From a virus, in IMG/VR virus record IMGVR_UViG_3300035198_000094, positions 1 to 25,005 of that record: a stretch of DNA of 25,005 nt, one strand, 5' to 3'. The notes under the pieces are model-generated. The model saw only the letters and a list, made by a program, of their open reading frames with translations, made no database searches and was not told where the DNA came from. The translations under genes and the position numbers were made by a program. Below, piece by piece: positions 12,362-18,350 of this stretch; position 1 is the first letter of the stretch, and each line of letters opens with the position of its first letter.

Positions 12362-13761
12362 ACCGAATGAACCGACTCGAACAGGCCCTGGTACGCGGTC
12401 GCCCTGCCTACGACGGCATCCACGAGCAACAGGTCTTGGGGATGATGCTGATGGACCGTTCCTGGTTGGAGCGCGGGCTTGCCGAACTGGATGCGACCGA
12501 CTTCATGGAACCGCGCTACGGAGCCATCTTGAACCTGCTGCGCGACCTTGTGCGGAAAGTGCCGTTTGAAGACTGGCCTGTGGAGCAGGCCGTTCTTGAC
12601 GCCCTGGCCACCAAGCCGATTGAGGGCGTTAACTTGGACTACCTGCGGCAGACCTGCGATACCTTCGCGGCTACGAGCGCGATGCGGTACTACATGACGC
12701 GGCTGAAAGACCTTGCGCGCCTGCGCAACCTCGAATCGTTGGGATGCAGGCTGGTGATTGCCGCGCGGGAACCGAATGCCGACCCTGTTCTAGTGGCCGC
12801 CGAATGCACGACCGCGCTGTCGAACGCCATTCGGACCATCGCCCGCGACGACGGGACGACGTTGGCCTGCGCGGAAAACTTGCTTGTGAAACGCGAAACA
12901 AAAGGCTTTTGTCTTGGCGTCGAGTGCCTGGACAAGTTGATTGGCCAGATCGAGTACGGAAACTTCTGCATCATCGCCGGAAGACCGGGGACTGGCAAGA
13001 CGGCGTTTGCCACCCAAACGGCCCTCAAGTTGGCCATTACTTATTCCATTCCCGTGGCCTACCTGAGCCTGGAAATGTCGAAAGAGAGGCTGTTGAATCG
13101 CATGGCCGCGCAGTGGGCCAGCGTGCCGCTCGCCAATGTTCGGCATCGCCACTACGGCGTGGACGGACAGGGTTCTCAAAAAGACCGCGTAGAGCGTTTC
13201 GTTGCGGCCCTGCGGGCGGCGCCTCTTCGCATCTTTTATCTGCCGGGTGCTGGCGTTGCGCAGATTAGCAGCATCGTTCGGGCCTTGGCGGCGTCCGGGG
13301 CGTGTCGAATAGCCTTCGTGGACTATATTCAGAAGTGCCCGACGCCGGGGAATGCCGAGAGCCGGCATGTCGGCGTTGCGGCAAATGTCCGCGACCTCTG
13401 CGCCCTGGCGGGGCAGACCTGCATTGCCATCATCGCGTGCAGCCAGATGCGACGTGAAACCGACCGCACCAAGACCATCGAGTTGGATTTGCTGTCCGAG
13501 ACGCAGGCGCTTGAGCAAGAGGCCGACATCGTTCTGATGCTTACGAAGGAGCGCGAGGCCGAGGAAGCCACCTTCACAATTGCCAAAAACCGTGATGGCG
13601 AAACAGGCCAGCGCACCCTGGGCTGGCAAGGATCGTATGTCAGATTCGTCGAGAAGTTCGAGGCGGTTGGCGGTTCTTCACCTTCCGGGCTGATTCGGGA
13701 TGGCGCGGAGTGCGACTTCGAGCAGGTGGACGATGGGCCAAACTTGGAGGGCGTTGCATGA
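12358..13761 (+). CDS. dnaB: Replicative DNA helicase, DnaB family
   Basis: The 467-residue protein has the two-domain DnaB layout. The helical N-terminal domain (about 1-110) begins with HEQQVLGMMLMDRSWLERGL. The RecA-like ATPase domain has Walker A GRPGTGKT (208-215), YLSLEMSKERLLNRM, Walker B RIAFVDYIQ, ACSQMRRET and the ALEQEADIVLMLTKE segment, ending in KNRDGETG. It unwinds the parental strands ahead of the phage fork as a hexamer. The TTG at 12358 overlaps the preceding stop (TTGA) and has GAGGAAG upstream; the ATG at 12367 is the alternative. It should work with the preceding initiator-like protein. Confidence 0.95.
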   Translation: MNRMNRLEQALVRGRPAYDGIHEQQVLGMMLMDRSWLERGLAELDATDFMEPRYGAILNLLRDLVRKVPFEDWPVEQAVLDALATKPIEGVNLDYLRQTCDTFAATSAMRYYMTRLKDLARLRNLESLGCRLVIAAREPNADPVLVAAECTTALSNAIRTIARDDGTTLACAENLLVKRETKGFCLGVECLDKLIGQIEYGNFCIIAGRPGTGKTAFATQTALKLAITYSIPVAYLSLEMSKERLLNRMAAQWASVPLANVRHRHYGVDGQGSQKDRVERFVAALRAAPLRIFYLPGAGVAQISSIVRALAASGACRIAFVDYIQKCPTPGNAESRHVGVAANVRDLCALAGQTCIAIIACSQMRRETDRTKTIELDLLSETQALEQEADIVLMLTKEREAEEATFTIAKNRDGETGQRTLGWQGSYVRFVEKFEAVGGSSPSGLIRDGAECDFEQVDDGPNLEGVA

Positions 13762-14057
13762 ATGCGAAGGGTCACGAATATGTCGAGGCGATAATGGCCT
13801 TGCCAGAGAAGGCGATCTTGCGGGCACTTGTCGAGCAGAGCGTTATCTTGGCCGGGCGGCGACTCGCGGAGGGGGGCTTGGAGTATTCAGAAGCCGAAGT
13901 AACCGCCGCGTCGCTTCTCTTGTTGCGTGTGAAGGTGATGGCGGATGCGAAGGCCTCCGCGGCGCGGGAGCGGCAGCGGCGGCATGGCTTGCAGTCGGTG
14001 CGCGACGTGGGGATTATGCAGGAGTCCGCGGCGGAAAGTGGCCCCTCGGCGTTCTGA
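13758..14057 (+). CDS. Hypothetical helical protein at end of replication operon
   Basis: This 99-residue frame starts in an ATGA overlap with dnaB and is the last rightward gene of the operon. It is mostly helical and Ala/Arg-rich (VEAIMALPEKAILRALVEQS; then SAARERQRRHG). The last 44 bp overlap, tail to tail, the end of the leftward HTH-like gene, an unusual arrangement that would give complementary mRNA 3' ends. No family is recognised. Confidence 0.55.
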   Translation: MNAKGHEYVEAIMALPEKAILRALVEQSVILAGRRLAEGGLEYSEAEVTAASLLLLRVKVMADAKASAARERQRRHGLQSVRDVGIMQESAAESGPSAF

Positions 14058-14220
14058 GGCCCGCTCGATTTAACGCATGGGCAATCGCCCAGTTCGTGAC
14101 CCGCCAGCCGCGCCGCCGCAGCGCCTTGCCGATCTGCGGCACGCGCCATGTGGGATTCGCCTGAACGACCGCCGCCAGGGCCTCGCGCCGGGCGGGGGTC
14201 CAGAATATTCTCGCCGACAT
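14014..14220 (-). CDS. Small HTH-like DNA-binding protein
   Basis: The 68-residue protein starts at the ATG at 14220, preceded by GGAGGAAGAACTGA on the minus strand. The sequence FWTPARREALAAVVQA, then VPQIGKALRRRGWRVTNWAI and ALNRAGL, fits a three-helix DNA-binding domain resembling GcrA or other small phage HTH proteins. It is strongly basic. It is the last gene of the leftward cluster and converges on the replication operon. A regulatory role is likely; the target is unknown. Confidence 0.6.
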   Translation of the reverse strand: MSARIFWTPARREALAAVVQANPTWRVPQIGKALRRRGWRVTNWAIAHALNRAGLRTPRGHFPPRTPA

Positions 14221-14257
14221 TCAGTTCTTCCTCCAGGTCCTCAGTTCTCCTGCATGC

Positions 14258-14504
14258 TTAGGCTCGGACCGTCTCGTGCGCGACGATGGTCAGGTCCGTG
14301 CCGGAGTCCACAGCGTAAACGCGCTGAAGCCCGCCCGCCCAGCGCATCGAGGTATCCCGCGCATGTCCACGGCCCCGGCGTGTGCTGCCCTTGCGGTGTG
14401 GCAGGGGCTTCGTATTGTCCCGTGCCACCGCATCGCGGACAATCCCGATGCGGGCGCTCCAGGCCGTCACTGCCTTTGATTCCACAATTGCAATCGAGTT
14501 TCAT
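14258..14504 (-). pseudogene. Frameshifted zinc-motif protein
   Basis: The ATG at 14504 follows AAGGAGCAGACC and starts a frame with CNCG and CPRCGGTGQY, ending in HTPGPWT, a motif common in phage proteins. From there the frame that makes sense is shifted by one base: RDTSMRWAGGLQRVYAV, then a hydrophobic end TDLTIVAHETVRA and a stop at 14258. The two parts together look like one small protein of about 80 residues. The shift near 14360 could be a real mutation, a sequencing error, or less likely programmed +1 frameshifting. Either frame alone gives an unnatural, Arg-rich remainder. Confidence 0.55.
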
Positions 14505-14523
14505 GGTCTGCTCCTTGCATCCG

Positions 14524-14537
14524 CCGGCAACCGCCGG
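14524..14537 (-). promoter_or_regulatory. GC hairpin upstream of the frameshifted gene
   Basis: CCGGC (14524-14528) pairs with GCCGG (14533-14537) around AACC, 20 bp before the ATG at 14504. It occupies the same place as the other leftward leader hairpins but has a different sequence. Confidence 0.4.
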
Positions 14538-14601
14538 TCAATCCGCACTTCGCGGCTTCCGAGTCCGCAACGCAGGCCCGGAAACCGCGCGGAAAGGGGA
14601 C

Positions 14602-15018
14602 TTAGATCGCCAGCGTCTCGGCGAAGGCCAGGGCCTCGGCGCACAGCCGCCGGATGTCTGCTTCCGCCGCCGCGCGGTCAAACGCATCATCCGCCGCCTG
14701 CTCACGCTGCAGCCAGGCCGCGAAGCCCGGCTCATAGGTCGTGGCGCGGCCGTTTTTCAGAGCCCCGCGCCAGAATCGCGGGGCGTATGCCACGCGCGCG
14801 TACACATCGCGCCGGTAGTGGTTGGCGCCGCCGTTCAGGGCCACGTCGGCCCGATAGCCAGCACCCTCGATCTCGGCTGTCAAGCGCGACACCCAGGCAT
14901 CCTCGGCGGCGCGCTGGTCGTAAGCGTCGCCGCCGCCCACGTACTCGCGCTCAAACTGGATGCGGTCGCGCACAACTTCGATGGTCACGTCCGACTTCTC
15001 GTAGCGCTTCATAGCCAT
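14602..15018 (-). CDS. Hypothetical protein of the leftward cluster
   Basis: The 138-residue frame starts at 15018 (MAMKRYEKS); the second ATG at 15012 has better spacing from AAAAGGGGA and may be used. The first part is beta-rich and acidic (DVTIEVVRDRIQFEREYV), followed by a helical half (about 85-138, rich in Ala and acidic residues). The GC-rich hairpin at 15032-15051 lies just upstream. No family is recognised. Confidence 0.55.
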   Translation of the reverse strand: MAMKRYEKSDVTIEVVRDRIQFEREYVGGGDAYDQRAAEDAWVSRLTAEIEGAGYRADVALNGGANHYRRDVYARVAYAPRFWRGALKNGRATTYEPGFAAWLQREQAADDAFDRAAAEADIRRLCAEALAFAETLAI

Positions 15019-15031
15019 TCCCCTTTTCTTT

Positions 15032-15051
15032 GCCGCCTGACGCCCGGCGGC
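15032..15051 (-). promoter_or_regulatory. Conserved GC hairpin upstream of leftward gene, copy 1
   Basis: GCCGCC (15032-15037) pairs with GGCGGC (15046-15051) across 8 nt, 13 bp upstream of the start at 15018. Together with its flank (15032-15054) it matches 15498-15520 at 22 of 23 bases. Confidence 0.65.
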
Positions 15052-15068
15052 CCGCGTATCCCTTCAGA

Positions 15069-15497
15069 CTACACTTGACTGCCGCCCGTCTCCTCGCACC
15101 CGGCCTGCTCGCGGAGAATCGCGGCCCTAGTAGGGTCTGACGTTCTCTCCGCTGCCCGCCTCTTCTGCTCGCGCTTGACGGCCTCTTGCATGGCGTGGTC
15201 AGGACCCTCCGCATGGTAAGTCAGCCCACCATACACGGTTGCCGCCTTCCGCCGTACCTTTGCACCAGGGGGAATCGGCTCGACGCCCGATGAAGCGGTC
15301 ACCAGCACGGTCAGCCAGTGGGCGGTCGTTCTCCGGCCGTAAGCGCTGGACACGACCACCCCTTCCACCCTGCGGTCGCCGTAATATGTGCCTGGGCGAT
15401 TTCCCCATCGTGAGAAACTGCCGCCGTGAAAGACCGCCTCGGTCCACGCCACCTTGTCACCCGTTACGATGTTTACCATGTTTTTTCTATCGCTCAC
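15069..15497 (-). CDS. Hypothetical protein of the leftward cluster
   Basis: This 142-residue frame starts at GTG 15497, directly against a GC-rich hairpin; the ATG at 15479 (MVNIVTGDK) is the alternative and neither has a good ribosome site. Residues 1-95 look beta-rich with many Gly, Tyr and Trp (GGSFSRWGNRPGTYYGDRRV). The end is a charged helix (EAVKREQKRRAAERTSD). The function is unknown. Confidence 0.5.
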   Translation of the reverse strand: MSDRKNMVNIVTGDKVAWTEAVFHGGSFSRWGNRPGTYYGDRRVEGVVVSSAYGRRTTAHWLTVLVTASSGVEPIPPGAKVRRKAATVYGGLTYHAEGPDHAMQEAVKREQKRRAAERTSDPTRAAILREQAGCEETGGSQV

Positions 15498-15517
15498 GCC
15501 GCCCGACGCCCGGCGGC
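15498..15517 (-). promoter_or_regulatory. Conserved GC hairpin upstream of leftward gene, copy 2
   Basis: GCCGCC (15498-15503) pairs with GGCGGC (15512-15517), directly before the GTG at 15497. It is a near-copy of the element at 15032. Confidence 0.65.
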
Positions 15518-15526
15518 CCGGCTACA

Positions 15527-15787
15527 TTAGTAGGGCCGTGGAAAAGTCCACTGGCGCGTACCATCGGTATGCACCACAAGTGCAGACCACCGACCGAAAG
15601 TCACCGACCAGTCCCACCCGAGCACAGCCGCCACAGGCACGTACACTAATCCACGTTGAAACAATGCGGCTTCTGGAATCGGCCCCCATGCGCGCCGCAT
15701 GACCTCGTCGGCTCCGATAGGATAACCGTCTTGGCCGCGCTGGTACAGTTTTGTGTTGCGAAGGACATATTCGGTAATCGTGGTCAT
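15527..15787 (-). CDS. Hypothetical protein of the leftward cluster
   Basis: The 86-residue protein starts at the ATG at 15787 in the context AAAAGGGGAATG, shared almost exactly with the gene at 15018. The product is compact and aromatic, with ITEYVLRNTKLYQRG, ALFQRGLVYVPVAAVLGWDW and a WTFPRPY end, resembling small phage beta-sheet proteins. A GC-rich hairpin precedes it at 15797-15813. No family is recognised. Confidence 0.55.
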   Translation of the reverse strand: MTTITEYVLRNTKLYQRGQDGYPIGADEVMRRAWGPIPEAALFQRGLVYVPVAAVLGWDWSVTFGRWSALVVHTDGTRQWTFPRPY

Positions 15788-15796
15788 TCCCCTTTT

Positions 15797-15813
15797 GCCG
15801 CGTTTCAGGCGGC
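15797..15813 (-). promoter_or_regulatory. GC hairpin upstream of leftward gene, diverged copy
   Basis: GCCGC (15797-15801) pairs with GCGGC (15809-15813) across 7 nt, 10 bp before the ATG at 15787. The position and composition match copies 1 and 2, but the loop differs. Confidence 0.5.
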
Positions 15814-15838
15814 GGCGGGCCGTACTGCCTAGGCCATC

Positions 15839-15856
15839 GGGCACCCGTAGGTGCCC
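15839..15856 (-). terminator. Perfect 7-bp hairpin after the first leftward gene
   Basis: GGGCACC (15839-15845) and GGTGCCC (15850-15856) form a tight hairpin with a 4-nt loop 15 bp beyond the stop of the 16114 gene. No T-run follows on the minus strand, so it may be an mRNA-stabilising or pausing hairpin rather than a strong terminator. Confidence 0.4.
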
Positions 15857-15871
15857 TCAGGCGCGGGCAGA

Positions 15872-16114
15872 TCAAGCGTTCCAGATCAGCAAATCGTTGA
15901 CCCGCCGCACAAGCGGCTTACCATGCTTCGCACTAGTGAACACACCGATGATCTGCTCGAAGGTCGCAAGGCTACAGCCGTGATGCATGAGCGCGGCGTA
16001 CAGGTGGCCGGCGGGAATCTCGCGGGCCTCTCTAATCGAGTCGGCGATTGCCATGATCGCCTTGACCGCGCGCCTTCCCGCCATCGGGTCCATCAGCGTT
16101 TCCACGGTATCCAT
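15872..16114 (-). CDS. Hypothetical protein, first gene of the leftward cluster
   Basis: The 80-residue frame starts at the ATG at 16114 (MDTVETLMDPMAG), after AAAAGGGGAAAGCA; an upstream ATG at 16141 with GAGGGG is also possible. The product is helical (RRAVKAIMAIADSIREA, then HLYAALMHHGCSLATFEQII). It looks like a small phage helical protein related in style to 'host-adaptation' helices; no family is named with confidence. A palindrome at 16177-16194 upstream may control the cluster. Confidence 0.55.
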   Translation of the reverse strand: MDTVETLMDPMAGRRAVKAIMAIADSIREAREIPAGHLYAALMHHGCSLATFEQIIGVFTSAKHGKPLVRRVNDLLIWNA

Positions 16115-16176
16115 TGCTTTCCCCTTTTTTCCCCCCTCCATAATCTTACCCCTCTTTTTCGGCGCGCTCGCCTCTT

Positions 16177-16194
16177 GTACGCCATATGGTGTAC
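16177..16194. promoter_or_regulatory. 18-bp palindrome, candidate operator
   Basis: GTAC-G-CCATATGG-T-GTAC is a near-perfect palindrome centred on CCATATGG, broken only at the two positions flanking the core. It sits in the divergent spacer, about 60 bp upstream of the first leftward start. It is a good candidate repressor site for the leftward cluster. No clear -35/-10 pair could be fixed for that direction. Confidence 0.5.
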
Positions 16195-16332
16195 CTAACA
16201 CAGCGCAAACAAACGGAAAACCCCGCAAAACCGCAGGAAAAAAATTCCGAAAATTGTCGATTTTCTATTAGTTGCGCAACCCTGAAAACCGCACGCAACC
16301 ACAACGACTAGTGGGTCCTGGCGAGATGGCCC

Positions 16333-16362
16333 TTGACAGCCGCGGGTCCTGCCCGCTAAACT
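16333..16362 (+). promoter_or_regulatory. Sigma-70 promoter with inverted repeat in the spacer
   Basis: TTGACA (16333-16338), an 18-bp spacer and TAAACT (16357-16362) precede the nuclease gene. The spacer contains GCGGG-TCCTG-CCCGC, echoing the palindromic spacer of the promoter at 11195 though with a different sequence. The remaining divergent spacer (16115-16332) shows no gene. Confidence 0.7.
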
Positions 16363-16405
16363 TCGACCAGAAGTCATGCGGCGGCGGCCAAACAAGGAGA
16401 AAATA

Positions 16406-16693
16406 ATGGGACCTGGAAACACAAGACGGCATCCGGCCGGTGCGGCAAGGCGAGAAAATGCTGCCAAAGCCCTTGCCCTCGCAAGAGGGTATGAAGTCAT
16501 CCAGTACGGATGGCCCGATTTGCTTCTCTGGCGGGAACGTGACAAAAAAGCCGTCTTCCTAGAGGTCAAAGCCAAACCGGCACCAGGACATTCTGAAAGA
16601 CCCGGACAGACAACCCTCCGCCCAACCCAAAAAAGAATGCATACGATCTTGAAAAAACTCGGCCTCAACGTCCAGACAATCTGGATCCCTTGA
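16406..16693 (+). CDS. VRR-NUC nuclease domain protein
   Basis: The 95-residue protein starts at the ATG at 16406 after AAGGAGAAAATA. It is a minimal VRR-NUC (PD-(D/E)XK) domain: YGWPDLLLWR with Asp38, VFLEVKAK with Glu53 and Lys55, and the later LRPTQKRMHTILKKLG helix. Stand-alone VRR-NUC proteins are common in phages and may cleave branched or structured DNA. It is the first rightward gene of the packaging block and has its own promoter. Catalytic residues look intact; the substrate is inferred. Confidence 0.85.
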   Translation: MGPGNTRRHPAGAARRENAAKALALARGYEVIQYGWPDLLLWRERDKKAVFLEVKAKPAPGHSERPGQTTLRPTQKRMHTILKKLGLNVQTIWIP

Positions 16694-16701
16694 AAATAAT
16701 C

Positions 16702-16730
16702 TTGACACGGGGGAAAAAACGCAGTAACCT
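16702..16730 (+). promoter_or_regulatory. Sigma-70 promoter before the packaging genes
   Basis: TTGACA (16702-16707), a 17-bp spacer and TAACCT (16725-16730) give a predicted start near 16737, 14 bp before the terminase-small-like gene. Confidence 0.7.
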
Positions 16731-16750
16731 ACGGGGATGGCGGGGGTAAG

Positions 16751-17944
16751 ATGGTGGCCAGTAAGTCAACGTCAACAGTCGCTGGCGCACTTGTGCGGGA
16801 CACCACCTACCTGGGCCCAGATGGTAAGTTCAAACCCGGAAACCCTGGCGGCGGCGGCACACTCATCAAATCGGTACAGTCCTGGCGCAAAGCCCTCTAT
16901 GCTGCCGTCACACCTGAAGACATCCTGCAAATCACCCGGAAACTGGTCAAACTCGCACGCAAAGGTGTGCCCTGGGCGATGACAGAGGTGCTTGACCGCT
17001 GTCTGGGCAAGGCCAGCGTGTCCATCAATGTAGGTGCTGAGGGTGAAGGTGGGCGCGAGTATGATGAACGCGCCGCCGCCGATGCACGCAGAATTACGGC
17101 CATCCTGCTGATGTCGAGCCTTCCAGAAGGCGCACTAGGGCAAACACCGAAACTGCTGACCACACCAGAACCGCCGCTACTGCACGCGGACACGGCCACA
17201 GGGCACACACCCACAGTAGCAGGACAGACGGCGCCACAGGGCCGGGTAGGGAGCATAAGGGGAGAAGTTGACGGAAATCCCGCGCAATCTGAAAAAAAAA
17301 TCGGCGCGGCCGCGGCTACGGGTGTGAATCTGGGCAGGGAGGAGCGTGAATCTGCGGTGTTGGCGCTTGAGTCGCACGCGCCGTCTGGTGAGGCTGGGCA
17401 GGGGCGGGCGAGCGCGGCCGAGGTGCTGGGCGTGGAGCAGGAGCAAGCGGCACAGGCTGCGTTGGTGGCGCCGGCAGTGAAGGCGAAGCGCAAGCAGTAT
17501 CGCAAGCACGCCAAGCACTGCTGCTGCTGGCCGGGGTGCGTCAAGCCCGTAATGAAACGCGGGCAGGGCTGCAATTGGCACAGCCGGTCGGTGGCTGAGG
17601 CGGATAGGCTGCGGCGGGTGGCGAGGGCGGAAGCGGAGGCGGCTCAGGCGGTGCGTGTCCTCGGTCAAGTTCCTGGGTCCGTGGCCGTCCTGGGTCAACC
17701 TGGGCGGCCTGACGGGTGCTCATGCGGGCCTGTGGCGTGTCTGCCGCCTGCGGAAAGTGGCCCCCCGGGCGCGTCAACGTCGGTCCTGGCGAGTCCTGGC
17801 GCGCCTAGGGGCCTACCTGGGGCCGCTGGTGGCCGGCCTGCGGTCCCTGGTGGCCACCACCTCGCGGGCGCGGCCCAGGACAACGCGGCCAGGCCCCCCT
17901 CTTGTCCCCCAGGCCCCGGCGGGGGCGAAAACGCAGTACCTTGA
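16751..17944 (+). CDS. Probable small terminase (DUF5681-like N-terminus), long odd tail
   Basis: The frame runs 397 codons from an ATG after GGGGGTAAG. The first 110 residues contain DGKFKPGNPGGGG, like the KPG-GNP motif of DUF5681 proteins found next to large terminases, and a helical part (WRKALYAAVTPEDILQITRK). The middle is Ala/Glu-rich. A Cys cluster (CCCWPGC at 257-263, then C274 and H277) may bind zinc. The last 95 codons are Gly/Pro-rich and look like the wrong frame, because codon use there fits frame 17655-17960 better. A run of nine A's (17292-17300) is a possible slip site. Role in packaging is inferred from order. Confidence 0.5.
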   Translation: MVASKSTSTVAGALVRDTTYLGPDGKFKPGNPGGGGTLIKSVQSWRKALYAAVTPEDILQITRKLVKLARKGVPWAMTEVLDRCLGKASVSINVGAEGEGGREYDERAAADARRITAILLMSSLPEGALGQTPKLLTTPEPPLLHADTATGHTPTVAGQTAPQGRVGSIRGEVDGNPAQSEKKIGAAAATGVNLGREERESAVLALESHAPSGEAGQGRASAAEVLGVEQEQAAQAALVAPAVKAKRKQYRKHAKHCCCWPGCVKPVMKRGQGCNWHSRSVAEADRLRRVARAEAEAAQAVRVLGQVPGSVAVLGQPGRPDGCSCGPVACLPPAESGPPGASTSVLASPGAPRGLPGAAGGRPAVPGGHHLAGAAQDNAARPPSCPPGPGGGENAVP

Positions 17945-17960
17945 GAGTATTATATTTTGA
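17655..17960 (+). CDS. Alternative-frame coding segment overlapping the terminase-small-like gene
   Basis: From 17655 to 17960 the +1 frame has strongly G/C-ending codons (CTG, GCC, GTC) and a natural-looking product with hydrophobic helices (LARLGAYLGPLVAGLRSLVA) and a stop followed by AT-rich DNA. The frame of the 397-codon ORF reads as collagen-like Gly/Pro here. It is therefore either an independent gene starting at GTG 17655 (weak ribosome site) or the true end of the upstream gene after a frameshift near 17650. The frame is closed upstream by a TGA at 17553. Confidence 0.4.
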   Translation: MSSVKFLGPWPSWVNLGGLTGAHAGLWRVCRLRKVAPRARQRRSWRVLARLGAYLGPLVAGLRSLVATTSRARPRTTRPGPPLVPQAPAGAKTQYLESIIF

Positions 17961-17998
17961 CTTTGGCATTAAGGTTAGTGCATATAAGGAGGTAGGGG

Positions 17999-18349
17999 GT
18001 GAGCGAGACAGAGGCAGGGCCGATTATGCGTGAGGAGGTGTTTGCACAGAAGCGTCCGGGGGGCTTGGTGAAGGTGTGGCGGCTGACGCCGTATGAGGGG
18101 GCGTTGGGGCCGGTGCAGTATTTGGGGGCGGGGGTGTTGGTGATGGGTGGTGGGCAACAGATTCCGTTTCAGTTTACGATTGAGGCGGGGTCGGTGGCGG
18201 AGGCGTTTGCGGGGTACGATGCGGCGGCGGAGAAGGGTGGGAAGGAAGCAGAGGGGTGGGCGCGGGGGGAGATTGAGAAGGCGCGGCATCGGATTGTGGC
18301 GGCAGGGGCTGCGCCGCCGGGGAACCTGCGGGTGAATCGGGACAACTGA
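17999..18349 (+). CDS. Hypothetical protein between terminase genes
   Basis: The 116-residue protein starts at GTG 17999, preceded by AAGGAGGTAGGGG. A beta-rich first half (LVKVWRLTPYEGALGPVQYL, then VLVMGGGQQIPFQFTIEAG) leads into a helical end with a Glu/Lys-rich stretch. Codons here favour G in the third position (GGG, GTG, GCG), unlike the preceding gene. No family is recognised; by position it may be an accessory packaging protein. Confidence 0.6.
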   Translation: MSETEAGPIMREEVFAQKRPGGLVKVWRLTPYEGALGPVQYLGAGVLVMGGGQQIPFQFTIEAGSVAEAFAGYDAAAEKGGKEAEGWARGEIEKARHRIVAAGAAPPGNLRVNRDN

Positions 18350-18350
18350 G

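Noticed and set aside
14077-15078. 333-codon plus-strand ORF opposite the leftward genes
   Set aside because: No ribosome site and an Arg/Pro-rich product; the minus strand has coherent genes with good start contexts.
17957-17988. TTGACT followed by CATATA/TATAAG before the gene at 17999
   Set aside because: The predicted start would fall after the AAGGAGG ribosome site, leaving it out of the mRNA, so a promoter here does not fit the gene.
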